In this document: positions 1 to 8,532 of the stretch, in pieces
Layout of the letters: the number at the start of each line of letters is the position of its first letter
Numbering within the stretch: position 1 is the stretch's first letter
Source: Gammaproteobacteria bacterium
GTDB taxonomy: Bacteria; Pseudomonadota; Gammaproteobacteria; Thiohalobacterales; Thiohalobacteraceae
Assembly: GCA_002699185.1 (NCBI GenBank)
Contig: PABG01000025.1
Coordinates: 1 to 51,942, forward strand
Length of the DNA stretch: 51,942 bases
Direction: 5' to 3'
Notes under the pieces: generated by a model
What the model was told of the DNA's origin: nothing
What the model saw: the letters and a program-made list of their open reading frames with translations, nothing else
The model's database searches: none
Made by a program: the position numbers and the translations under genes

Positions 1-122
1 CGGCCGCGTCCCTGCGGCCGACATCCGGCATCAAGTCCGTGGCCTTGCCTGCCCCGGTCCCCACGCCTGGAAGCGGAACATCATCCCGGCGCCCGGGGAC
101 GGGGTCAATGCGGAGACGGCGG

Positions 123-761
123 TCAGGCGGTCACGCGGCGGCGCAACCGGGTGCCCAGCAGCGCCAACCCCGAACCCATGAGCCAGACCGCCGCCGGGAC
201 CGGTACGGCGCTGATGGCCGCAGTCCCGGGCGTGGGGGTATCCAGCGCCATGAAATCAGCCAGGTTGCTGCCGGTCACGCCCACCCGCGCCAGGCTCTGA
301 CCGGCGGAAACATCAGGGGCCGGATCGCCCTGGCCGGCAAACACGGCGCCGGAGAAATCCCCGTAACCCAGGGCATCGATCACCCGGCTGCCGTCCCACA
401 ACTCGAGCGAATCCGGCCCGTTCTGCAGGTCCACGTCGGCGAGCAGGTCGGCGCCGGGCACTGCGGTGCCGCCGCTGTCCTCATCGGCGATCACGAACAC
501 GCCATCGGGAGGGATCAGGCCGCTGAGCGCGACCGTCTTGTAGGTATCGCCACCGCTGCCGTTGATGCCGCGCAGCTCGTAACCGGACAGGTCCAGTCCG
601 GCCGGGCCATACAGTTCGACGAACACCTTGCCGGCGTCGCCGCCGGAGGCGTCGTAGAGCACCTCGGAGAGCAGTAGTGCCGAGTGGGCCGGAGTGGCTG
701 CGATACCCGCGAAGAACAAAGAGGCGTGCAGGGCACGCCGGTAAGATTTTCTGCCGTCCAT
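123..761 (-). CDS. Lamin-tail-domain surface protein with VPLPA/PEP-CTERM-like sorting tail
   Basis: Predicted exported protein of 212 residues. An N-terminal signal segment ends near the AHS sequence. A lamin-tail-like beta domain follows, with the typical LLLSEVLYDASG opening and a VFVELYGP strand. The C-terminus has VPVPAAVWLMGSGLALLG followed by a run of arginines, the tripartite motif-helix-basic tail recognised by exosortases in Gram-negative bacteria. The start at 761 is chosen because GGAGGA (768-773, minus strand) lies 6 nt upstream; an ATG 21 nt further out lacks such a site. The ligand and role are unknown. No exosortase gene is in the window. The family assignment comes from motifs only. 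Confidence 0.75.
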   Translation of the reverse strand: MDGRKSYRRALHASLFFAGIAATPAHSALLLSEVLYDASGGDAGKVFVELYGPAGLDLSGYELRGINGSGGDTYKTVALSGLIPPDGVFVIADEDSGGTAVPGADLLADVDLQNGPDSLELWDGSRVIDALGYGDFSGAVFAGQGDPAPDVSAGQSLARVGVTGSNLADFMALDTPTPGTAAISAVPVPAAVWLMGSGLALLGTRLRRRVTA

Positions 762-912
762 GGCATTTCCTCCATCCTGCAAAGTGTATTTATGCTTGTT
801 ACCGGCCCCGTCCGTGGGACCGGAAACACGGGATTATAGGGTTTAGCCTGTTCCGGACAATGGCGATTCGCTCGTCGAACTGTAAGCAATTGCCGATGAT
901 TTTTGTAAGCCC

Positions 913-2217
913 TTACTCGGATGGCTGCTCGCCCACGATCACGGTCACCATCCGCTCCGGTTGTACCCGGCGCTGGAAGGCATCGCGGACATCGGCGCCC
1001 GTGACCGCGCTGACCCGGTCGTTGAATCGCTGCAGGTAATCCAGCGGCAGGCCGTAGAAGCCGATCATGGCAATGTACTCCAGGATCTCGCTGTTGCTGT
1101 CGATGCGCAGCGGGAAGCCGCCGGTGATGTGCTTGCGCGCCGCGTCCATCTCGGCCTCCGTCGGCCCCTCCGCGACGAAACGCGCCAGGGTCTCACGCAA
1201 CACCTGCAGGGCCTCGTCGGCCTGTTCGTTGCGGGTCTGCAGTCCGAGCACGAAGGGCCCGCGCTTCGCCATGGGCATGAAATAGCTGTAGGCCGAATAC
1301 GACAGGCCGCGCTTCTCGCGCACCTCCTCGCTGATGCGCGAGACGAGACCGCCGCCGCCCAGCACATAATTGCCCACATAGAGAGCGAAGTAATCGTCGT
1401 CGCCGCGGCGCATCCCGGGCTGGCCCATCAGGATGTGGCTCTGCGAGGAGGGATGATCGATGCGCTGCAGGCCCGCTGCTGTCAGCGGCTCGACTGCAGG
1501 CAGCGCCGGCGCCGGTTCGCCTGCCGGCAGCTCCCGACTCACGCTGGCGGCCAGGCGCTCGGCGCGGGCGCGGTCCAGGTCGCCGACGATGGCGATCACG
1601 GCGTTGCGGGCAACGTAGTAGCGGCGATGGAAGGCGCGGAGTTGATCGCGCTCCAGGGCCTGCACGCTCTCGACCGTGCCCTCGCTCGGCGTGGCATAGG
1701 GATGTTCTCCATAGAGCGCGGCATGGAAGGCCCGCGAGGCCACTTCCCCGGGCTGCTGCTGGACCTGTTGCAGGCCGACCAGGGCCCGGCGGCGTTCCCG
1801 TTCGAAATCCCGCTCGCTGAAAGTCGGCGCCGCGACCACCTGGCGATAGACCTCCACCGCCGGCTGCAGGTGCGACTCACTGCTCAGGCTGCGCAGGCCG
1901 ACCCAGGCCATGTCGCGTCGCGAACCCGTATCGAGCCGGGCGCCGACGGCCTCCAGCCGCTCGGCGATGGCATCGGCGCCCATCCCGCCGGCGCCCTGGT
2001 CGAGCAGGGCATTGGTCATCCGCGCCAGGCCCGCATGAGCCTCGTCGCGGGCACTGCCGGCGTCGAACACCATCCGGACATCGACCATGGGCAGTTCCGG
2101 TGCCGGCACGAAATAGACCCGCGCGCCGTTGTCCGTCACCCAGTGCTGAATGGGTTCCATCGCCTGCGCGGGCAGCACCGCGCACAGACCCAGAAGAAGA
2201 ATACAGATTTTGCGCAT
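913..2217 (-). CDS. M16-family peptidase-like protein, non-catalytic partner
   Basis: Secreted M16 (pitrilysin-like) protein of about 434 residues with a signal peptide (MRKICILLLGLCAVLPAQA). It keeps the M16 fold signatures, such as REKRGLSYSAYS in the C-terminal half. The zinc site HxxEH is absent: the matching helix reads HAGLARMTNAL. It is therefore probably the substrate-binding partner of the catalytic M16 protein encoded 29 nt upstream in the same operon, as is common for paired bacterial M16 genes. Start 2217 is preferred over 2250 because a GGCGGA ribosome-binding site lies 5 nt upstream and the signal peptide begins there. Confidence 0.88.
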   Translation of the reverse strand: MRKICILLLGLCAVLPAQAMEPIQHWVTDNGARVYFVPAPELPMVDVRMVFDAGSARDEAHAGLARMTNALLDQGAGGMGADAIAERLEAVGARLDTGSRRDMAWVGLRSLSSESHLQPAVEVYRQVVAAPTFSERDFERERRRALVGLQQVQQQPGEVASRAFHAALYGEHPYATPSEGTVESVQALERDQLRAFHRRYYVARNAVIAIVGDLDRARAERLAASVSRELPAGEPAPALPAVEPLTAAGLQRIDHPSSQSHILMGQPGMRRGDDDYFALYVGNYVLGGGGLVSRISEEVREKRGLSYSAYSYFMPMAKRGPFVLGLQTRNEQADEALQVLRETLARFVAEGPTEAEMDAARKHITGGFPLRIDSNSEILEYIAMIGFYGLPLDYLQRFNDRVSAVTGADVRDAFQRRVQPERMVTVIVGEQPSE

Positions 2218-2246
2218 GATTCCGCCTTGCTTAATCGGTGTGAGGT

Positions 2247-3902
2247 TCAATGCCGGGGGCTGCCGGCCATGCCGGCGGCCCGCGCCCGGGCGCGCGCCTC
2301 GGCATCCATGGGCAGCGGGTCGAGCCGGGCGACGGTCAGACGCTCCTCGACCAGATACTTGCGCGCCACTGCCTGCAACTGCTCGGCGGTGATGGCCTGA
2401 ATCCGCTCGACGTATTGCTCGCCCACGCGCCAGTCCAGCCCGATCGATTCCAGTCGCCCGATCTTCATGGCCTGATAGAAGATGGAATCCTCCTCATAGA
2501 CCCGCCCGGCCACGACCTGCGCCTTGACCCGGTCCAGTTCGGCCGCGGAGACCGGCTCGCTGCGCAGACGCTGGATCTGCCCGCGCAGGGCCTTCTCCAC
2601 TTCTTCGATATCCACACCCTCGGCCGGGGTGGCATCGAGCAGGAACAGGGTCTGCTGACGGCCGTAGAGGTCATAACCGGCGCCGGCCTCGGCCACCAGC
2701 TGCCGGTCGCGCACCAGAATGCGGGGCAGGCGTGCGCTCTGACCGCCATCGAGGATGCCGGCCAGCACCTCCAGGGCGTAGGGCTCCCAGTCGTTCTCCG
2801 CCGTCAGTAGTACCGGCACCTTGTAGCCTAACAGCAAGTAGGGAACCTCGGCCGGCGCCTGGACGCGGATCCGGCGCAGCCCCTTCTGCTCGACCTCGGT
2901 GCGCGGCTTCGGCGGCGCGACCTCCTCGGCCTGGTGCGGGCCGAAATGCTGCGCGGCCAGCTTCGCCACCGCATCCGGATCCACGTCCCCGGCCACCACC
3001 AGGATGGCGTTGTTGGGCGCGTACCAGCGCCGGTACCACCGTTCCAGATCCTGTATGTTCATGCTCTCCAGGTCGGTCATCCAGCCGATGACCGGATTGC
3101 GGTAGGGGCTGTTGAGAAAGGCCGTGGCATTGAACTGCTCGAAGGTCAGCGCCTCGGGCTTGTCCTCGGTGCGCAGCCGACGCTCCTCCATCACCACCCG
3201 TACTTCCTTGTTGAATTCCTCCTCCGGGAGCAGCAGGTTGCGCATGCGGTCGGCCTCCAGTTCGAGGGCGACCGGCAGCCGGCTCTGCTCCAGCTGCTGG
3301 AAATAGGCGGTGTAGTCGCGGCTGGTGAAGGCATTCTCGCGCCCGCCGTTCTCGGCAATGATGCGCGAGAACTCGCCGGGACCGTGCTTGTCCGTGCCCT
3401 TGAACATCATGTGCTCGAGTACGTGCGAAACGCCGGTGATGCCCGCATGCTCGTAGCTCGAGCCGATCCGGTACCAGACCTGGGAGACCACCACCGGGGC
3501 GCGGTGGTCCTCCTTGACAATCACGCGCATGCCGTTGTCCAGGCTGTATTCGTGCACCGGGCCGGATCCGGCCCGGACGGTTGCGGCGAGGCACAGCGCG
3601 GCCAGCGCCAGGTACCGCGGGAGAGTTCGAATTACAGTCTCTAAACCTGCCAAAGCCTCATTCAGCGTGGCCGAGCGTCTGCCCGACAAGGCGCCGGCCC
3701 GCCGCTGTAGCACTCCTACAGCAAGGGTCGGCAACGCGGATCGGGCAGACGCTCGGCCTCGCCCGCCGGGAGCCCCACAGGACCCGGCCTGCCGCGTTGC
3801 ATCCGCTTGACATAGGAGTGCTATGCCGGCGCGAATGCGCCTTGCATACCGGGTCCTGTGGAGCTCTGAATGAGGCTTTGGCAGGTTTGGAGACTGTATC
3901 AT
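2247..3902 (-). CDS. Catalytic M16 zinc peptidase, with in-frame element insertion after codon 2
   Basis: Zinc metallopeptidase of the M16 family, predicted periplasmic. The zinc motif HVLEHMMFKGT is at about residues 160-164, and the further glutamate lies in the ELEADRM segment. Read from ATG 3902, the protein has 551 residues. Residues 3-90, however, are encoded by a 264-bp palindromic element (3635-3898). The signal-peptide-like stretch IRTLPRYLALAALCLAATVRA starts only at residue 91. Removing the element and one TA duplicate gives ATG-ATA-ATT-CGA, a normal secreted M16 start. The present gene is open throughout. The real start could be ATG 3902 or an element-internal codon such as GTG 3713, so localisation is uncertain. 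Confidence 0.88.
   Translation of the reverse strand: MIQSPNLPKPHSELHRTRYARRIRAGIALLCQADATRQAGSCGAPGGRGRASARSALPTLAVGVLQRRAGALSGRRSATLNEALAGLETVIRTLPRYLALAALCLAATVRAGSGPVHEYSLDNGMRVIVKEDHRAPVVVSQVWYRIGSSYEHAGITGVSHVLEHMMFKGTDKHGPGEFSRIIAENGGRENAFTSRDYTAYFQQLEQSRLPVALELEADRMRNLLLPEEEFNKEVRVVMEERRLRTEDKPEALTFEQFNATAFLNSPYRNPVIGWMTDLESMNIQDLERWYRRWYAPNNAILVVAGDVDPDAVAKLAAQHFGPHQAEEVAPPKPRTEVEQKGLRRIRVQAPAEVPYLLLGYKVPVLLTAENDWEPYALEVLAGILDGGQSARLPRILVRDRQLVAEAGAGYDLYGRQQTLFLLDATPAEGVDIEEVEKALRGQIQRLRSEPVSAAELDRVKAQVVAGRVYEEDSIFYQAMKIGRLESIGLDWRVGEQYVERIQAITAEQLQAVARKYLVEERLTVARLDPLPMDAEARARARAAGMAGSPRH
3633..3898. mobile_element. 264-bp MITE-like palindromic element with TA duplication
   Basis: Terminal inverted repeats of 33 nt (3633-3665 and 3866-3898) match with one mismatch and begin and end in TA, as expected for a TA target duplication of the IS630/Tc1-mariner or Correia type. 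Nested inverted repeats lie inside: 3669-3686 with 3741-3758, 3709-3718 with 3813-3822, and 3775-3787 with 3849-3861. No transposase is encoded. It sits in the 5' end of the M16 peptidase gene. Its unit length of 264 nt (88 codons) keeps that frame open. Confidence 0.8.
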
Positions 3903-3907
3903 ATAAA
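3878..3907 (+). promoter_or_regulatory. Possible hybrid promoter for the ftsY operon
   Basis: TTGGCA (3878-3883), inside the right terminal repeat of the element, is 18 nt from TATAAA (3902-3907) in host DNA, or 17 nt from ATATAA. This sigma-70-like pair faces ftsY. The -35 box would be supplied by the inserted element. Sequence match only. Confidence 0.4.
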
Positions 3908-3977
3908 CTCGCTTACCTTGGTCATTGTCGGGTGGTAGGATAAGCCCGTTACACCCACATGGCTAATGACATCCCTT

Positions 3978-5030
3978 ATGGTATTTGGTTTCGGACGCAA
4001 AAAACCCGCAGCGGACAAGGACAGGCCGGCGGCGCCCGCCGCAGAGGCAGGCACCGCACCGGAGACTGCCGCCGGGAAACCGGCCGCAGGCGGCCTGTTC
4101 GCCCGCCTGCGCGCCGGCCTGTCCAAGACCCGCAACGTCCTCAACACCGACGTACGCGACCTGATCTCGCTGCGCCGGCAGATCGACGACGAACTGCTGG
4201 AAGAGCTGGAAACCCAGCTGCTGGTCGCCGACGTGGGCGTGGAGGCGACCCAGGACATCATCCAGGACCTGACCCGGCGGGTGGCGCGCAAGCAGCTCAC
4301 CGACGCCGATGCCCTGCTCAGCGCCCTGCGCGAGGACATGGCCGCCATCCTGGAGCCGGTCAACGTGCCGCTGCAGATTCCGCAGGGCGATACCCCCTAC
4401 GTGATCCTGATGGTGGGCGTGAACGGCGTGGGCAAGACCACCACCATCGGCAAGCTGGCCCGGCGCCTGCAGGACCAGGGCCGCAGCGTGATGCTGGCCG
4501 CGGGCGACACCTTCCGCGCTGCCGCCGTGGAACAGCTGCAGGTCTGGGGTGAACGCAACGAGATCCCGGTCATCGCCCAGCAGCACGGCGCCGACAGCGC
4601 CGCAGTCATCTTTGACGCCCTGCAGTCGGCACGCGCACGGGGGGCCGACGTGCTGATCGCCGACACCGCCGGACGCCTGCACACCCAGTCCAATCTCATG
4701 GAGGAACTGAAGAAGATCAAGCGGGTGCTGGCCAAGCTCGACCCCGAGGCCCCGCACGAGGTGATGCTGGTGGTCGATGCCGGCACCGGCCAGAACGCCC
4801 TGAACCAGGCCCAGCAGTTCCATGAGGCGGTGGGCGTGACCGGGCTGACCCTGACCAAGCTCGACGGCACCGCCAAGGGCGGCATCATCTTCGCCATTGC
4901 CAGGCGCCTGGGCGTGCCGATCCGCTTCATCGGCGTGGGCGAGAAGATCGAGGACCTGCGTCCCTTCGAGGCCGGGGAGTTCGTCGCCGCGCTGTTCGGA
5001 GACGGGGCCGACGACAGCGAGGCGGCCTGA
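3978..5030 (+). CDS. ftsY: Signal recognition particle receptor FtsY
   Basis: SRP GTPase receptor that docks ribosome-SRP complexes at the inner membrane for co-translational insertion of membrane proteins. About 350 residues: a short charged N-terminal A region, a four-helix N domain, then the GTPase with GVNGVGKTTTIGKLA (G1), DTFRAAAVEQL (G2), DTAGRL (G3), TKLDGTAKGG (G4) and GVGEKIEDLRPF near the end. Start 3978 (MVFGFGRKK) fits the family; ATG 3966 is possible, and neither has a clear Shine-Dalgarno site. It heads the conserved gammaproteobacterial order ftsY-ftsE-ftsX-rpoH. A palindromic repeat separates it from ftsE. Confidence 0.97.
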   Translation: MVFGFGRKKPAADKDRPAAPAAEAGTAPETAAGKPAAGGLFARLRAGLSKTRNVLNTDVRDLISLRRQIDDELLEELETQLLVADVGVEATQDIIQDLTRRVARKQLTDADALLSALREDMAAILEPVNVPLQIPQGDTPYVILMVGVNGVGKTTTIGKLARRLQDQGRSVMLAAGDTFRAAAVEQLQVWGERNEIPVIAQQHGADSAAVIFDALQSARARGADVLIADTAGRLHTQSNLMEELKKIKRVLAKLDPEAPHEVMLVVDAGTGQNALNQAQQFHEAVGVTGLTLTKLDGTAKGGIIFAIARRLGVPIRFIGVGEKIEDLRPFEAGEFVAALFGDGADDSEAA

Positions 5031-5041
5031 CAATATTCACT

Positions 5042-5186
5042 GTCATTGCGACGCCCAGACCCGAAGGGTGGGGTATCCATGATGAAACCCGAAGGGGTTC
5101 CAGGGGGCGCTACAGCGCCGAAGCAATCTCCCAAAGTTGCTGCATGCGTCACGAGACCGCCGCGTCGCTTCGCTCCTCGCAATGAC
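5042..5186. repeat. REP-like palindrome (GTCATTGCGA family)
   Basis: The 207-bp gap between ftsY and ftsE is mostly an imperfect palindrome, starting with GTCATTGCGA and ending with CCTCGCAATGAC. It belongs to the same family as the perfect hairpin at 30403-30495. A GGGGGCGCTACAGCGCC hairpin lies inside. It could affect mRNA stability between the two genes. Confidence 0.7.
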
Positions 5187-5239
5187 GATGTTGCAACAAC
5201 CGGCATCGAGACCGGTGACACGGGCACAAACAACATTCC

Positions 5240-5920
5240 ATGATCCGCTTCGACAACGTCAGCAAACGCTACCCCGGCGGCCACGAGGCACTGCGCGGCC
5301 TGTCCCTGCATGTGCCGGCGGGCCAGCTGACCTTCCTCACCGGACACTCCGGCGCCGGCAAGAGCACCCTGCTCAAACTGATTTCGCTGATCGAACGGCC
5401 GACCTCGGGCAACATCCTCATCGACGGCCAGAACCTGAACCGGGTCAGCCGCCGCCAGATCCCCTTCGTACGGCGCAAGGTGGGCATCATCTTCCAGAAC
5501 CACCAGCTGCTGTTCGACCGCACCGTGTTCGACAATGTCGCCCTGCCGCTGATCATCGCCGGCCACGATCACCGCGAGATCGGCCGCCGGGTGCGCGCCG
5601 CGCTGGACAAGGTCGGGCTGCTGGAACACGAACGCGCCTATCCCATCACCCTTTCCGGCGGCGAGCAGCAGCGGGTGGGCATCGCCCGCGCCGTGGTCAA
5701 CCGCCCGCCGCTGCTGCTGGCCGACGAACCCACCGGCAATCTGGATCCGGAACTGTCGCGCGAGATCATGCACCTGTTCGAGCAGTTCAACCAGGTCGGG
5801 GTGACGGTGCTGATCGCCACCCATGACATCGACCTGATCTCGCGGCTGAACCATCCCATCCTGATCCTCAAGGCCGGCCGGCTGCAGGCCGCCGGCTATG
5901 CCCGCGGGGCGGCCCCGTGA
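5240..5920 (+). CDS. ftsE: Cell division ATP-binding protein FtsE
   Basis: ABC ATPase of 226 residues that pairs with FtsX at the divisome to activate septal peptidoglycan hydrolases from the cytoplasmic side. Motifs visible in order: Walker A GHSGAGKST, Q-loop at IIFQNHQLL, signature LSGGEQQRVGIARA, Walker B LLLADEPTGNLD, and the switch His in ATHDIDL. The length is normal. The stop overlaps the GTG start of ftsX (GTGA, 5917-5920), which implies translational coupling. Confidence 0.97.
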   Translation: MIRFDNVSKRYPGGHEALRGLSLHVPAGQLTFLTGHSGAGKSTLLKLISLIERPTSGNILIDGQNLNRVSRRQIPFVRRKVGIIFQNHQLLFDRTVFDNVALPLIIAGHDHREIGRRVRAALDKVGLLEHERAYPITLSGGEQQRVGIARAVVNRPPLLLADEPTGNLDPELSREIMHLFEQFNQVGVTVLIATHDIDLISRLNHPILILKAGRLQAAGYARGAAP

Positions 5921-6963
5921 TCGGGCGCCGGTCCCGCAAGCGCGGGGCGGCCGTACGCCGGCCCCCGCCACCGCCGCGCCAGCGCAGGCCGCGCGGCGCC
6001 AGGGCCCGGCTGACCTGGCCGCGCCTGCGCTGGCCGCAACTGGCCAGCCCGCGGGTGTATGCCGCACGCCACCTGCAGGTGCTGATCGAGAGCCTGGGCC
6101 GGCTGGCGCGACAGCCGGTGGCCAGCCTGATGACGGCGGCGGTGATCGGCATCGCTCTGGCCCTGCCGAGCGGGCTGCTGACCCTGCTGGACAACCTGCA
6201 GCGGTTGAGCCTGAGCTGGGAGGGCACGGCCAGCATCTCGGTCTTCCTGCATGACGAAGTGACAGGCGACCGGGCGCGCAAACTGGCCGAGGAACTGCGC
6301 AGCTGGCCGGAGATCTCCACAGTCAACTACATCTCCCGCGACGAGGCGCTGGCCGAATTCCGCCAGCACTCCGGCTTCGGCGAGGTGCTCGATGCGCTGG
6401 AGACCAATCCCCTGCCCGGGGTGCTGGTGGTCGAACCGACCCGGCAGGACCTCACGCCCGCAGGTGCCGAGGTGCTGCTGGAACGGCTGCAGGCCCTGGA
6501 GGGCGCCGACCTGGCCCAGCTCGATCTGCAATGGGTGCAGCGCTTCGCCGCCCTGATGGAAATCGGCCGGCGCGGGGTGCTGGTGGTGGGCGCCCTGCTG
6601 GCGCTGGCGGTACTGCTGATCGTCGGCAACACCATCCGCCTGGACATCCAGAACCGGCGCGAGGAAATCGAGGTCACCAAGCTGATCGGCGGCACCGACG
6701 CCTTCATCCGCCGGCCCTTTCTCTACACCGGCTTCTGGTACGGCCTCGGCGGTGCGCTGCTGGCCTGGGTGCTGGTCCAACTCGCCTTCCTGCTGCTCAG
6801 GGGGCCGGTGGCGCATCTGGCCGGGCTCTACGACAGCAGCTTCCTGCTGCAGCCCCTGGGCCTGCTGGACAGCCTGACCCTGCTGCTCGCCGGGGCCCTG
6901 CTCGGCTGGCTGGGCTCCGGTCTGGCCGTGAGCCGGCACCTGCGGGACATCGAGCCCAGCTAA
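5917..6963 (+). CDS. ftsX: Cell division permease FtsX
   Basis: Membrane partner of FtsE, 348 residues, starting at a GTG that overlaps the ftsE stop. The first 40 residues are rich in Arg and Pro and lie in the cytoplasm. One membrane segment follows near residues 70-90, then a periplasmic domain of about 100 residues (with the LSWEGTASISVFLHDEV strand), then three membrane segments with the FtsX/MacB-type region (IRLDIQNRREEIEVTKLIGGTDAFIRRPF). The long basic N-terminus is typical of gammaproteobacterial FtsX. The 150 bp after the stop hold no gene. Confidence 0.95.
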   Translation: MIGRRSRKRGAAVRRPPPPPRQRRPRGARARLTWPRLRWPQLASPRVYAARHLQVLIESLGRLARQPVASLMTAAVIGIALALPSGLLTLLDNLQRLSLSWEGTASISVFLHDEVTGDRARKLAEELRSWPEISTVNYISRDEALAEFRQHSGFGEVLDALETNPLPGVLVVEPTRQDLTPAGAEVLLERLQALEGADLAQLDLQWVQRFAALMEIGRRGVLVVGALLALAVLLIVGNTIRLDIQNRREEIEVTKLIGGTDAFIRRPFLYTGFWYGLGGALLAWVLVQLAFLLLRGPVAHLAGLYDSSFLLQPLGLLDSLTLLLAGALLGWLGSGLAVSRHLRDIEPS

Positions 6964-7113
6964 ACACCCTTCATAAAAACATGAAAAAAACAAACAGTTG
7001 AGCCTAAACCCCGGCTGTATTCCCGCAACCTCGACCTCAATATTCCTGCCCTGCGGCCGTTACCCCCGGCATGAACCCGCATTCCGCCGGCTGACAGGGA
7101 ACGCAGCTCGACA

Positions 7114-8427
7114 ATGTCCCGCAAACTGACCCGCATCCTGGTGATCGACGGCTCCGAGGTCGCGCGCACCATTATTTCGCGCATCCTCGACGAGGAGATG
7201 CCCAGCGCCCAGCTCACCCTGTGCGGCAGCGGCCGCGAGGCCCAGGCGCGACTGGAAGAGCAGCACTACGACCTGATCACCACTGCCCTGCTGCTGCCGG
7301 ACATGGACGGGCTGGATCTGTGCCGGCAGGTACGCGCCCACCCCGGCCATCACCACACGCCCGTGATCGTGGTCTCGGGGGATGCCAACGAGCGTCTGCT
7401 GCAGGAAGGCTTCGCCGCCGGGGTGACCGACTACTTCGACAAGTCCCTCGGCTACCAGGCCTTCGTGGAATTCATCAAGGGGTTCACCCAACGCAATCCC
7501 GGCCTGGTCGGCCGGGTGCTGTATGTCGAGGACAGTCCCACCACGGCCCGGCATACCCTGAAGCTGCTGGAACACCACGGCCTGCAGGTGGTGCACACCA
7601 CCACCGCCGAGGAGGCCATCGAACTGCTGCAGCACAACGCGCCGGGCGGCCCCGAGGCCGATGCCGGCTTCGACATCGTGATGACCGATTTCTTCCTCAA
7701 GGGGGCGATGACCGGCGGCGACCTGCTGCACGCCATTCGCAGCAAGTTCCGTTTCACCCAGCAGGAAATGCCGGTGCTGGTGCTGACCACTGCCGAGAGT
7801 CCCGACCGCCAGGTGGGGGTATTCCATGCCGGGGCCAACGACTTCGTGCAGAAGCCCATCGTCGAGGAGATCCTGCTGGCGCGCGTTCGCTCGCTGCTGC
7901 TGATCAAGCAGCAGTTCACCGCCCTCAAACTGCAGGCCGAGGAAATGCGCCTGCTCGCCACCACCGACAGCCTCACCGGCGTGCGCAACAAGTGCTACCT
8001 CCTGCGCCAGGGCGCCGGCTTCCTGGAAGACCGGCGCAACCAGCCGGTCGCCGCCCTGCTGCTGGACATCGATCACTTCAAGCGCCTCAACGACAGCCAT
8101 GGCCACCTGACCGGCGACCAGGTGCTGGAGGAGGTCGGCGCCCTGCTCAACGCATCGGTGCGCGAAGGCACCCTGGTGGCCCGCTTCGGCGGCGAGGAGT
8201 TCGCCGTCCTGTTGCCCCGCTGCCGGCTGGAGGAGGCCCAGGCCCGCGCCGAGGAGCTGCGCGCGGGCATCGAGGCCCTGCGCCCGGCCAGCCACATCAT
8301 CACGGTCAGCGTCGGCGTGGCCTCCACCGAAACCTGCCCCGAGGCCGAGTTGACCGCCCTGCTGGACCTGGCCGACCGTGCCCTCTACACCGCCAAGGAA
8401 ACCGGTCGCAACCGGGTATGCGCTTGA
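7114..8427 (+). CDS. Double-receiver response regulator with GGDEF domain (PleD-like)
   Basis: Predicted diguanylate cyclase of 437 residues, with two receiver domains followed by GGDEF. The first receiver (about 5-125) has lost the phospho-accepting Asp: the expected DLxxxDxxxP reads DLITTALLLPDMDG. The second (about 130-265) keeps it in DIVMTDFFLKG and has the QKP lysine. The catalytic domain has DSLTGVRNK, LLLDIDHFKRLND and an intact GGEEF. The product-inhibition RxxD site five residues before GGEEF reads REGT, so feedback by c-di-GMP is doubtful. It sits between ftsX and rpoH, probably as its own unit. The signal and output are unknown. Confidence 0.92.
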   Translation: MSRKLTRILVIDGSEVARTIISRILDEEMPSAQLTLCGSGREAQARLEEQHYDLITTALLLPDMDGLDLCRQVRAHPGHHHTPVIVVSGDANERLLQEGFAAGVTDYFDKSLGYQAFVEFIKGFTQRNPGLVGRVLYVEDSPTTARHTLKLLEHHGLQVVHTTTAEEAIELLQHNAPGGPEADAGFDIVMTDFFLKGAMTGGDLLHAIRSKFRFTQQEMPVLVLTTAESPDRQVGVFHAGANDFVQKPIVEEILLARVRSLLLIKQQFTALKLQAEEMRLLATTDSLTGVRNKCYLLRQGAGFLEDRRNQPVAALLLDIDHFKRLNDSHGHLTGDQVLEEVGALLNASVREGTLVARFGGEEFAVLLPRCRLEEAQARAEELRAGIEALRPASHIITVSVGVASTETCPEAELTALLDLADRALYTAKETGRNRVCA

Positions 8428-8469
8428 TTTATTGATTTATTTCAGGGGACGGGGAACTTTCTCCGGGAA

Positions 8470-8499
8470 TTGGCACTCCAATGGCTCGAGTGCTAAACT
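8470..8499 (+). promoter_or_regulatory. CIRCE-like operator overlapping an rpoH promoter
   Basis: TTGGCACTC (8470-8478), a 9-nt spacer, then GAGTGCTAA (8488-8496): 17 of 18 positions match the HrcA-binding CIRCE consensus TTAGCACTC-N9-GAGTGCTAA. TTGGCA doubles as a -35 box with TAAACT (8494-8499) as the -10 at 18 nt, so HrcA binding would block the promoter. rpoH starts 34 nt further on. Confidence 0.75.
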
Positions 8500-8532
8500 C
8501 AGAGTCAGCAGTGAAGTGGAGGAACCCATTCT

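Noticed and set aside
1-122. A CGGCCGC/GCGGCCG hairpin (1-20) at the window start
   Set aside because: It has no T run and its context lies outside the window. No gene or clear element could be assigned to the first 122 bases.
5212-5217. Another TTGCAA near ftsE
   Set aside because: It stands alone with no partner site and no sigma-54-like promoter downstream, so it is likely chance.
8446-8484. A sigma-E type promoter (GGAACTT then TCCAA) before rpoH
   Set aside because: The -35-like GGAACTT is good, but the -10 part and spacing are weak. The CIRCE/sigma-70 reading explains the sequence better.
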